Positions 6,493 through 13,949 of a stretch of DNA of 13,949 nt are shown here, one piece after another. This DNA is from CAZAMT01 sp964486145 (GTDB lineage: Bacteria; Bacteroidota; Bacteroidia; Bacteroidales; JAAAOM01). The notes beneath the pieces were generated by a model. The model had not been told where the DNA came from. It worked only from the letters and a program-made list of their open reading frames with translations, and did not search any database. The stretch lies in contig CAZAMT010000085.1 of assembly GCA_964486145.1 (NCBI GenBank), positions 1 to 13,949 of the forward strand, given 5' to 3'. Within the stretch, counting starts at the first letter, position 1. Every line of letters starts with the position of its first letter. A program made the translations under genes and the position numbers.

Positions 6493-8031
6493 TGCTTTGA
6501 TAAAAGCAGCTTTTATTTTTTCTGCCAGATCAGCGTAAAACTCCTGATCCTTCTTTTTATCGAGCAAACCAGCCATTTTAGCCAGTATTTTCACATGATG
6601 GTAATAAAACGCAGTGCTGGAAACCGGGGTGGGTCTTTGATCGACACATTTATGGTCGCCAATGCCCACCATGATAATATGATCAGGAACATTCCGGTGA
6701 TAAAAATTCACCAGGTCTTTCAACGGATCATACTGCTCTTTCACCAGATTCAGATCGCCGTAATATTTATAAACTTTTTGAAGTAAAAACGGATGCGCGA
6801 GTGTCCATCCAACCGGACCTGATTCTTCCGTAACTCCGCGCGCGTTTACTCCAATGTTGGGAGCGCATTCGGTCATACCGCCGTCCGGCAAGGCGTCGCG
6901 GGCAAAATCACGTACGGTTTTTGTGTAAAAATTCGCCATGTCGTAGTTGTAAATGTACGCCTCGCCAACTGCGACCATATCCCCTCCGTATCCGTATTTT
7001 TCGCGGGCCGGACAATCAGATTGCACACTAAACACATTGCTCAGCATGGCCCATTCTGTAATCTCCTGTATTTTATTGAACAACGGATTGGAACAATAAA
7101 ACTCACTTTGATCGACCAAATCGGTATTGAGCCGCAACCCTTCCAAATCATTCAACGATGGTTGATACGGCAGTCCGGTTATTTCCACATACCGGAAACC
7201 ATGAAAAGTAAATTTTGGCTCGAATACTTCTATGCCATCCCCTTTGCAAATATAACGGTCTTCCTGCCAGGCAACTTCCGGAGCGCCCGGTCCTCCCTGT
7301 CCATATTTGATTTGCGCGGCGGCACTGGAACGAATATCGATGTTGCCATTTTCATGGACCATTTCAGCATATCGAAACCGGATTTCAGTACCTTATACTG
7401 TATTTGCATACTGTGTCCAGCCGGGATCAAGCAGATGATCGCCTGCTTTTTCGCCATTCAGAAAAGCCTCGTAATAACCGAGCCCGCTGATGTAAATCCG
7501 TGCATTTTTCACCTTTTTCCCACTTGTAAAACTTTTCCGGAAAAGCGGAACCGGGATTTGATCATAAAAGCCCTCCAGGTTCTCCGGCGGATCGCGATGA
7601 TCGGTAATCCACCTGCCCTGCCAGTCGGTGGGTGTAAACAGGCCGGTTTCAAACCAGGAAGGCTTGCTGAATTCGGTTGCTTCATCTTCTGCATTCCAGG
7701 TTTTTACCGCCCAGTAATACCGTGTGGACGATTTTAAAGGTTTCCCTTCGTACTTTATTTGAATGGTATTACCGGAATCAATTTTTCCGCTGTCCCAGAT
7801 ATCTCCTTCCTCCTGATTCAATAAATCCGGCGACGAACTAACCAGAATCCGATAAGCACTTTGTATCGCTCCCCGGCTTTCATCTCCCACTTCCCATGAA
7901 AAACCGGGAGCCGGATTGTCAATGCCCAATGGCATTTTGTTATAATCCGTCTTTAGATTTTCAGGGGGATTTATGGCGCCAGAAGCAACCAGCGACACAC
8001 AAAAAAGCAGCAAAAGATAAAATCGTTTCAT
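6493..8031 (-). pseudogene. GH78 alpha-L-rhamnosidase, broken by an internal deletion and by C-terminal loss
   Basis: The start is intact: an ATG at 8031, 12 bp after the upstream sulfatase stop, with signal peptide MKRFYLLLLFCVSLVASGA. A fibronectin-like domain follows, then the beginning of the rhamnosidase N domain (YYEAFLNGEKAGDHLLDPGW). At 7395-7393 a TAA stop sits directly between ANTV and GTEIRFRYAEM. GH78 relatives carry well over 100 residues between these blocks. The same frame then resumes with the concanavalin-like domain and the six-hairpin catalytic domain (QSDCPAREKYGYGGD with catalytic acid residues). The gene ends near KAAFIKAV, where DarTG sequence takes over, so the rest of the barrel and the C-terminal domain (roughly 200 residues) are missing. 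An active rhamnosidase is not expected. The 3' border is approximate. Confidence 0.88.
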
Positions 8032-8043
8032 TTAATTGTTTTT

Positions 8044-9642
8044 TTATTCGCAGTAATAGGTTTCAGGTGAATTCTTCAACCAGTCCGGTTTCGGAAAATG
8101 CCGGATATGGGAGTACCTGACATAGGTTTCATAAATATCCCCGTTACCTGTTACACGCGGATCGCCTGTTTTCATCAAATAACCGCCCAGTTTTTCCCGG
8201 TAAACATTGAGTGTAGCTGCATAGTTGGGATGTATCACAAGGTTATTCAAACAGCCCGGATCGTTTATTATGTCGAATAATTCCTCTCCCGGACGTTTAT
8301 CCACTGCCAGGTGAAAATACTTGCTCACCCCCGGTTCTTCCCTGTTTTCGATTAAAAAATCGAGTGTCGGACAGGCGTCGATATCGTGATATCCGCCATG
8401 CATCGGTCCAAGCTCGCCCTCGCTTTCATATTTTTGCGGAGCGCCTGCGGGCCAGCGCTCAGGTTTGAAATTGCGGATGTAAAGAAAACTATCGGTGCGC
8501 ACTGCGCGCTGCGGATAGGTGAGGTTGTTCCAGCGTGAGCTTGAATGTCTTTCGCGGGCGGCATATACTTCTTTTCGTTTCAAACTGTCTTCCCAGTCGT
8601 CTTCACCCAGCAGCACCGGCAGCAAATTACGGCCTTCCATTGGGTATTTCGAAGTAAGTTGGTGTTTCCCGTTTTCTGCCACAGCGAGATATGTGGGCGC
8701 CAAATCGATCAGATTTACCGGCTCGTCGATAACCTGTCCGGCCGCAATCCTGTCTCCCCACATGATGGCCATCGGCACATGAATTCCGTATTCATATAAA
8801 TTGGCCTTGGCCCGCGGAAAGGCCATTCCGTTATCTGAAGTTACCACAACGATGGTATTATCCAGTTCGCCTGCTTCCTCCAGCATTTGAATCATTTCGC
8901 CGAGGTGCTTGTCGAACCATTCTATTTCCACCGCGTAATCCAGCAAATCGCTACGCACCTCTTTGGTATCGGGCAGAAAATCGGGCACGTCCACATCTTC
9001 CAGTCTTTTGCCGGATTTCAGTCCTGATCCTTTTTCAAAAACCCGGTGAGGCTCCGAAGCGCCGTACCAGAAACAAAACGGTTGTCCTTCCGGCCGCTGT
9101 CCCAGAAATTCAGCAAAATTGGCCGAGTAATCATTGTTGGCGATACCGTTGAAAGGCGGTTCGAGGGTTTCACTGTTAAACGGATTTCCGGCAGGATTGC
9201 GGATGCGCCCGCTGATTTCCCAGTTTCCCGGTCCCCAGCCCTTACGTGTGTAACCGACAAAATAGCCGGCACTCTCCAGAATATCGGGATAAACCGTATA
9301 TTTCAGCGGAAAGGAACTGGCGTGTGTTCCGGCCTGTTCAATCTGCCAGTCGTTCTTACCCGTTAACAGCGCGGCGCGACTGGGTGCGCAGCCCGGCGAA
9401 GCAGAAAAGGCATTATTGAATAAAACACCCTCACTTGCTACCCTGTCAAATGCGGGGGTGTTAACAAACTTGCATCCATACGCCGAAGCATGCGGATACG
9501 ACTGGTCATCGGAAATGGCAAACAGGATATTGGGCTGTTTTACCTCCACCTTTTTTTTCGTCTGTTTATCAGAATTATTTTTTAATCTATCACAAGAAAA
9601 ATGTAAGAGGGTTAAAACCAAAAAGAATAGTATTTTTTTCAT
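8044..9642 (-). CDS. Formylglycine-dependent S1-family sulfatase, probable lipoprotein
   Basis: A 532-residue sulfatase that should desulfate a glycan at the cell surface or in the periplasm. From the ATG at 9642 the first residues are MKKILFFLVLTLLHFSC, a lipoprotein signal with Cys17. An in-frame ATG at 9669 would add nine residues and blur this signal, so 9642 is preferred. D45 and D46 (ISDDQ) are metal ligands. C85 in GCAPSRAALLTG is the formylglycine precursor and needs an anSME-type maturase from elsewhere. VVTSDNGMAFPRAKANLYEYGIHVPM supplies the remaining metal and active-site region. The C-terminal half has the usual EELFDIINDPGC segment. It resembles heparan-N-sulfatase-like members (possibly subfamily S1_8), but the substrate is not known. 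The next gene starts 12 bp downstream, so GH78 was cotranscribed with it. A consensus promoter lies at 9711-9741. Confidence 0.93.
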   Translation of the reverse strand: MKKILFFLVLTLLHFSCDRLKNNSDKQTKKKVEVKQPNILFAISDDQSYPHASAYGCKFVNTPAFDRVASEGVLFNNAFSASPGCAPSRAALLTGKNDWQIEQAGTHASSFPLKYTVYPDILESAGYFVGYTRKGWGPGNWEISGRIRNPAGNPFNSETLEPPFNGIANNDYSANFAEFLGQRPEGQPFCFWYGASEPHRVFEKGSGLKSGKRLEDVDVPDFLPDTKEVRSDLLDYAVEIEWFDKHLGEMIQMLEEAGELDNTIVVVTSDNGMAFPRAKANLYEYGIHVPMAIMWGDRIAAGQVIDEPVNLIDLAPTYLAVAENGKHQLTSKYPMEGRNLLPVLLGEDDWEDSLKRKEVYAARERHSSSRWNNLTYPQRAVRTDSFLYIRNFKPERWPAGAPQKYESEGELGPMHGGYHDIDACPTLDFLIENREEPGVSKYFHLAVDKRPGEELFDIINDPGCLNNLVIHPNYAATLNVYREKLGGYLMKTGDPRVTGNGDIYETYVRYSHIRHFPKPDWLKNSPETYYCE

Positions 9643-9710
9643 CTTATTAAAATTGTTAAAATTTTTCATCGTTGTTGTGTTTTATTGTTTTAATGGTGAT
9701 TTAGTAAGGC

Positions 9711-9741
9711 CAAATATAACCAGATTCAAAGTAACATCAAA
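9711..9741 (-). promoter_or_regulatory. Internal Bacteroidota promoter upstream of the sulfatase
   Basis: On the minus strand TTTG (9741-9738) is followed after exactly 19 bases by TATATTTG (9718-9711), an exact fit to TTTG-N19-TAnnTTTG. The -33 element overlaps the TGA stop of the GH2 gene (9739-9737). Transcription should start near 9706, giving a 5' leader of about 64 bases to the ATG at 9642. It would let the sulfatase and downstream genes be expressed apart from the esterase and GH2 genes. Confidence 0.7.
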
Positions 9742-12328
9742 CCAGTTCTACCCCGGTTGTTTTATCTGAGTAGTATGATTTTGCTGTTACCAAACCTGTT
9801 CTGTGTTTTCCGGTAATTTTAACTTTCTTTATCCGGTCCGGGATTAGGTCGAAGAAATTATCGCCGAAGTACCAGCCAAATTCATCGCCGTTATTGTTTC
9901 CTTTTAGCTCCACCCATCGCGCAATTTTATCGGTTGTCAACCATAATTCATCGTTCTTCCATTCCATTTTAATTTCGGCTTCAGGAAATGATATATGATT
10001 CTCGGCGCAGATATATTCCAGCGACTGTCCCAGCAGTTGTCCATTATTACTGTAAAGCTCTGCAACAATCGGCAACTTGTTGTTCAACAATTCAAATTCA
10101 TCGAGATTGGCTGCCAGTTTTGAATCACCCTGTTCTACAAAAACGTCAGTTTTCAGTTCCTTTTCGGATCGTGTGCCGTTTGCATTTAAAAGTTTCACTG
10201 AAAGCCTTCCCTTTATGTCTTCAGGCGAATCGTTCACCACCCATATATTAACACTGTCGGTTGTTTCGATGGAAACCAACACCGGCTGATAGGCCCGCTT
10301 CAACGCATAAAACGACATATTGGGTTCAAGTAAATCATCAACCAGGCTGCTGTAAATCAGCGGAAATGTATCGTTCAGCTTCCACCAGAAATGGCCTCTC
10401 GTTTGTCGCTCGCTTTCGGCATCCCAATTCGGTTTGCCGCGGCGGTAACGCTCAATGCAATTCCGGATATACTTCGAACATCCTGCGCCAATCCTGAACA
10501 GCAAACTGTCGGGTGTTCCGTCGGCTTCGTACAACCGGCCCACTTCGCCCAAACGGTTGGCCACCCAACTGTTGGCAACAATTAAACCGGACCAGGACGG
10601 CGGCAGCACATTATCAGAATTCTTTGTACGGATACCGCGAAATCCTCCTTCCGGCCAGCGCAAATCATTACCCAGATGGTGCTGTAATGTTTTTTTCAGC
10701 GCAATGGTGGTACGCGTATTTTCCGACGGCAGCACCGGATAATCCATTCCCGGCATAAACCAGTCGTAGCTACGAATGTGCGAATCGCCTGCTTTCGGAT
10801 CATTTTTAAAGTCGCCTCCAAACGGGGAGTTGGGAACATACAGACGATTCGGATCCAATGTTTCGCAAACGCTCCGGTATTTTTCCTCGAACAGTTTTTG
10901 GTTATTGATTTCCAGTTCCGGAACGTCATGGCCTCCAATTCCAAGCAGCGCCTCATTTCCACCACACCACAACAGCAGCGACGGATGATGCTTCCACGAT
11001 TTCACCCAGTTTTCAGCCTCCTGTATGCAAAGCCCGATAAACTCCGGATCATCGGGAAACGGCCCTCCGGTATGCGCAAACTCCGACCATACCAGGATTC
11101 CGCGTTTATCGGCTTCGGCAAAAAGCTGTTCATTCCACGGATGCGAGGGGCCCCAGGCACGCAGCGCAATGTTGTTCCCCATTTCGGCCAAATCTATCGT
11201 GGTTTTAAAAAGCTCACTATCCCACACATGTGATGCATTCGGCAATTGGGTTATATTAGAGCCCCATATTTTCACCTTTTTGTTATTGATAACCAGGTCG
11301 AATTTTTCATTTATCTCCAGTTTTCTCAGGCCTATTTGTTTTACATCGGTTTCCACCCATTCTCCGTCAACAAGCAGCTTTGTTTCCAGCTTGTAGAGCG
11401 GTTGTTTTCCGTAACCGCGGGGATACCACAATTCCGGAAAATTTATCCTGATTTTATTTTCCGAAGCGGAAGAAATTACTTTTCCTTCCGGATTCGTCAA
11501 AATAATTTCAAAACTGATTTTTTTGCCTGAATAGTTGGCAACATGCGGCTGAATCGAAACGATTGCGCTTTTCAAATCTTCTGCAACCGATTGTTCAATA
11601 TCCACCCACTGAAGTTCGGCGTCGTCAATCGCTTCCAGCACCACTTCATCGTAAATTCCGACAGGTGTAAAACTTGGTTTAGGACCGTTAAAGAAGTTAA
11701 AGTCCTCGCGCTGTTTACGAATATAGCGCAGCAAATCACCCCCTTCGTCAACAAATGCCTGTGCTTTTTCATTTTTCTCCAGCCACGACTTTGGCGCATA
11801 AAAATGGATGAGCAACTTATTCTCATCTTCTAATTTACCGGTTACATCAATCCGTGCCGGAAGAAAGCAGCTTTTGTTGGTAAAAATTTTCTCACCGTTC
11901 AGGTAAATATCGGCAATGGTGTCGAGGCCTTTGAAATGTAAAACTACTTTTCGTGCATCAACTCCCGCGAATTGGGTTTGATAGACCCAGTCTTTTTCAG
12001 CTACCCATAAACAAGGTTCCTGCGCTTCAAAATGAATCGGATCTTCTATCACACCTTTTTCAGTAAGTACATCGTGAACCTGGGCCGGAATGGAGCAGGA
12101 ATATACTTTCGTATTTTGTGCGGGTAAGGAGTTCAACTCTGCTTTGTTTAATTCGCCATTTTCTTCCAGGGCAAAAAGCCGCCAGTTATCCAATAACTTT
12201 TCCCTGCTGTTTTTCGGGAGACCGTCAGGAATCGGATTAAAAAACGGTAATTGACCGGACAACTGATTCCCGGCCATTATGCCGGCCAAACCTAAAGAAG
12301 AGTTGAGGACGAAGTTTCTGCGTTTCAT
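9737..12328 (-). CDS. Exported GH2 family beta-mannosidase-like glycosidase
   Basis: An 863-residue protein with an N-terminal MKRRNFVLNSSLGLAGIM that resembles a twin-arginine export signal. The jelly-roll sugar-binding domain spans about 45-215 (WVYQTQFAGVDARKVVLHFKG, DIYLNGEKIF). An immunoglobulin-like domain follows to about 335, then the TIM barrel to about 620, then C-terminal beta domains. HHPSLLLWCGGNEAL places the acid/base at E459. The expected nucleophile region holds WPEGGFRG with E560, about 100 residues later, a spacing like that of characterised GH2 beta-mannosidases. The usual SE(F/Y)G context is absent, so the nucleophile assignment is tentative. The length and domain order fit beta-mannosidase-like GH2 enzymes better than beta-galactosidases. 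The gene starts 54 bp after the esterase stop and is probably cotranscribed with it. Confidence 0.88.
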   Translation of the reverse strand: MKRRNFVLNSSLGLAGIMAGNQLSGQLPFFNPIPDGLPKNSREKLLDNWRLFALEENGELNKAELNSLPAQNTKVYSCSIPAQVHDVLTEKGVIEDPIHFEAQEPCLWVAEKDWVYQTQFAGVDARKVVLHFKGLDTIADIYLNGEKIFTNKSCFLPARIDVTGKLEDENKLLIHFYAPKSWLEKNEKAQAFVDEGGDLLRYIRKQREDFNFFNGPKPSFTPVGIYDEVVLEAIDDAELQWVDIEQSVAEDLKSAIVSIQPHVANYSGKKISFEIILTNPEGKVISSASENKIRINFPELWYPRGYGKQPLYKLETKLLVDGEWVETDVKQIGLRKLEINEKFDLVINNKKVKIWGSNITQLPNASHVWDSELFKTTIDLAEMGNNIALRAWGPSHPWNEQLFAEADKRGILVWSEFAHTGGPFPDDPEFIGLCIQEAENWVKSWKHHPSLLLWCGGNEALLGIGGHDVPELEINNQKLFEEKYRSVCETLDPNRLYVPNSPFGGDFKNDPKAGDSHIRSYDWFMPGMDYPVLPSENTRTTIALKKTLQHHLGNDLRWPEGGFRGIRTKNSDNVLPPSWSGLIVANSWVANRLGEVGRLYEADGTPDSLLFRIGAGCSKYIRNCIERYRRGKPNWDAESERQTRGHFWWKLNDTFPLIYSSLVDDLLEPNMSFYALKRAYQPVLVSIETTDSVNIWVVNDSPEDIKGRLSVKLLNANGTRSEKELKTDVFVEQGDSKLAANLDEFELLNNKLPIVAELYSNNGQLLGQSLEYICAENHISFPEAEIKMEWKNDELWLTTDKIARWVELKGNNNGDEFGWYFGDNFFDLIPDRIKKVKITGKHRTGLVTAKSYYSDKTTGVELV

Positions 12329-12382
12329 GGTATGTTGATTTTGGTATATAGAGACCTTTTATATTATCTGATGCCCGTACTG

Positions 12383-13858
12383 CTATTCTTCAGATAATCC
12401 CGATTCTTCCCATGCATCGAGTTTATCGATAAAGAACATTTTTTCACCCCACCAGTTGGTGTATTTTTCGCTTCTCACATCGTCATCGCTCATAAAATGG
12501 CTGTCGACTCCCAGCTCAATCAAACGTTCATGCAACTTCGAACCAAACCGCGGATGATGCGTGGCGTGCCCTCTGTCTTCGGCAGGAATCGTATTATTCC
12601 GCATGAGATAATTGAGCAACATCGGCGGGTCATCTGCGCCGGCATGACGATAGGAACTGAATTCTTCAATCCACGGCAGAATCTCCTCCCGTCGGTCCAG
12701 AAAAAACTGAAAACGTCCGTCTCCTTTTTCCGGCAAAATACTTCGGTCAAAAAATGCATGAGCCCCGTATGTTACACTTGGAATCCATTCCTGCATTTGT
12801 TTCGGATCGATTGAAGTCTGAGCCTGAACAGGAGCAGCACACGTAGGTTTTGTCGACATTCTTTCAATGGGATCTTCAGCATCCGGATTTGCCAAATCAT
12901 CGTGGAGGGCCAGCCAGGTGCAGGTGGCGCCGCCAGCGCTTCCTCCTGTTATTCCCAGCCGATCCGGATCTATTCCCAATTCCTCTGCACGGTAACGGAT
13001 GGTTTGCATGGCCCGCGCCGCATCGAGTAAGGAAGCTGCCACAGGCGGCTCAACAGCGGGGTGTTCTTCGTGCATGCCGACGTACCTGTAATTTACAGAA
13101 ATATAAGTCAGACCGTGATCATTATACCACTGGGCAGTTTCGCCTTTGGCTGCTTTATCCAGCGCACTCCAGCCGCCGCCATGAATATAAACCACCGCCG
13201 CCATCGGTTTTTCAGGCTTCTTTTCAGGATAATAAATATCCATCGCATGTTTCCAGTGTGGTCCATAGCGCAGACGGACATCGGGTTGCCGCTTCACCTC
13301 CGCACTGTTTACCAGCTCCATCCTGCATTTTACCGGTGCGTTATCCGCAAAATTCAGTTCCGCCAAAAACGATTTCCCCTCTTCAACCACTTCCGTAATG
13401 GTTCCCGATAAGTTCAGATTGGTTTTAATCTTCGCCACATCTTCAACAGGAATGGAACGGCTGTTGATATTCTTCTTTTGACCGGGGATGGCTTGTGAAA
13501 ATGAATTAAACCTGATTTTATCCACAGGTGTAATCCGGTAAGTAAATTTTCCCCAGGCACAGTCGTCATGCAAAAAATTAAAGTTTTCTTTCTTCACATC
13601 GTCAACAGTTCCTGTCATATAAAAATTCCCCGGCAGCAAATCCGCAGGTCCGAGGTATTTTCCGTTTTGGATTCCGGCTACCGGTCCTTCTTTTGGTGAA
13701 ATATACCATCGTTTTTTATCCGAAGGTTTATAATATTGCTCCCAGTTAAAACCCGTGGCACCCGGCTTATAATCCATTTCGGGTTGAAATATTTGGGAAA
13801 ACAGAGTGATTGAACTTAACAGCAATAAAAAGAATAAAAGCGTAAATCTGGTATTCAT
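12383..13858 (-). CDS. Secreted alpha/beta-hydrolase esterase with an extra N-terminal domain
   Basis: A 491-residue protein with a signal peptide (MNTRFTLLFFLLLLSSITLFSQ). Residues about 195-480 form an alpha/beta-hydrolase of the BD-FAE/carboxylesterase type: DIYYPEKKPEKPMAAVVYIHGGGW gives the oxyanion HGGGW at 226-230. GITGGSAGG places the nucleophile at S307, and ADDPPMLL (408-415) carries the likely catalytic Asp. The customary HGF-type histidine motif is not obvious. H454 or one of the histidines at 431-435 may serve. In this setting it probably removes acetyl or other acyl groups from the glycan. Residues about 25-190 form a segment I do not recognise, ending in FLAELNFADNAPVKCRMELV. 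It is the first gene of the run visible here, preceded by 91 bp of AT-rich sequence up to the window edge. Confidence 0.88.
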   Translation of the reverse strand: MNTRFTLLFFLLLLSSITLFSQIFQPEMDYKPGATGFNWEQYYKPSDKKRWYISPKEGPVAGIQNGKYLGPADLLPGNFYMTGTVDDVKKENFNFLHDDCAWGKFTYRITPVDKIRFNSFSQAIPGQKKNINSRSIPVEDVAKIKTNLNLSGTITEVVEEGKSFLAELNFADNAPVKCRMELVNSAEVKRQPDVRLRYGPHWKHAMDIYYPEKKPEKPMAAVVYIHGGGWSALDKAAKGETAQWYNDHGLTYISVNYRYVGMHEEHPAVEPPVAASLLDAARAMQTIRYRAEELGIDPDRLGITGGSAGGATCTWLALHDDLANPDAEDPIERMSTKPTCAAPVQAQTSIDPKQMQEWIPSVTYGAHAFFDRSILPEKGDGRFQFFLDRREEILPWIEEFSSYRHAGADDPPMLLNYLMRNNTIPAEDRGHATHHPRFGSKLHERLIELGVDSHFMSDDDVRSEKYTNWWGEKMFFIDKLDAWEESGLSEE

Positions 13859-13949
13859 TAATTTATTTTTTAGTTAATTAAGGTTTTACAATAATACATA
13901 TTACAAAGCAGTGCAGGAAATTTAATTCCTGTCAAACCACTTTTTCAAT
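13859..13949 (-). promoter_or_regulatory. Leader region upstream of the esterase with a small hairpin
   Basis: AT-rich non-coding sequence. CAGGAA (13914-13919) and TTCCTG (13926-13931) form a 6-bp stem with a 6-nt loop. On the minus strand TATTATTG (13896-13889) is one mismatch from TAnnTTTG, but no TTTG lies 19-21 bases upstream, so a promoter call here is weak. It probably holds the operon's 5' untranslated region or promoter. Confidence 0.35.

Noticed and set aside
6492..6509. Palindrome CTGCTTT GATA AAAGCAG next to the right module edge as a recombination site
   Set aside because: It lies in the K-A-A-F-I-K-A stretch that reads as ordinary GH78 coding sequence and is not repeated at the other edge.
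7021..7737. Plus-strand frame of 238 codons
   Set aside because: It is antisense to recognisable GH78 sequence and shows no protein family signature of its own.

Overview
The window looks like chromosomal DNA of a polysaccharide-degrading member of the Bacteroidota, probably an environmental or marine relative of the Marinilabiliales. The signs are a Bacteroides-expansion-type ECF sigma factor, secreted glycosidases next to sulfatases, and two promoters that fit the Bacteroidota consensus (TTTG, about 19 nt, TAnnTTTG). The class assignment is inference. Every gene I can support lies on the minus strand, so transcription runs from high to low coordinates.

Layout in the direction of transcription: (1) 13858-8044 carries three apparently intact secreted enzymes: an alpha/beta-hydrolase esterase, a GH2 beta-mannosidase-like enzyme and a lipoprotein sulfatase of the formylglycine type. 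A good promoter precedes the sulfatase. (2) 8031-about 6493 is a broken GH78 alpha-L-rhamnosidase. It has an internal deletion with a stop codon exactly at the join, and it has lost its C-terminal part. (3) About 6492-4670 is a foreign-looking, AT-rich module with its own promoter. It encodes a complete DarT DNA ADP-ribosyltransferase toxin and its DarG macrodomain antitoxin. (4) 4678-3425 is a second S1-type sulfatase lacking its N-terminus, including the signal peptide and first metal ligands. (5) 3332-1374 is an intact GH27 alpha-galactosidase-like enzyme with an NPCBM domain. (6) 1373-854 is non-coding and holds a cluster of palindromic, REP-like sequence. (7) 853-269 is the ECF sigma factor, followed at the window edge by the first 15 codons of a probable FecR-type anti-sigma factor.

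The enzymes form a locus for a sulfated heteropolysaccharide containing rhamnose and galactose- or mannose-type sugars. The esterase removes acyl groups, the sulfatases remove sulfate, and GH2, GH78 and GH27 trim the chain. No SusC/SusD pair lies inside the window. The sigma/anti-sigma pair probably serves genes beyond the left edge.

The main observation is the DarTG module lodged in the middle of this operon. It replaces the 3' part of the rhamnosidase gene and the 5' part of the downstream sulfatase gene. Its edges carry an imperfect inverted repeat (GTTGRGCAA type). Both neighbouring fragments happen to be in frame with the toxin or antitoxin gene, so automatic gene calling produces a false rhamnosidase-DarT fusion protein.
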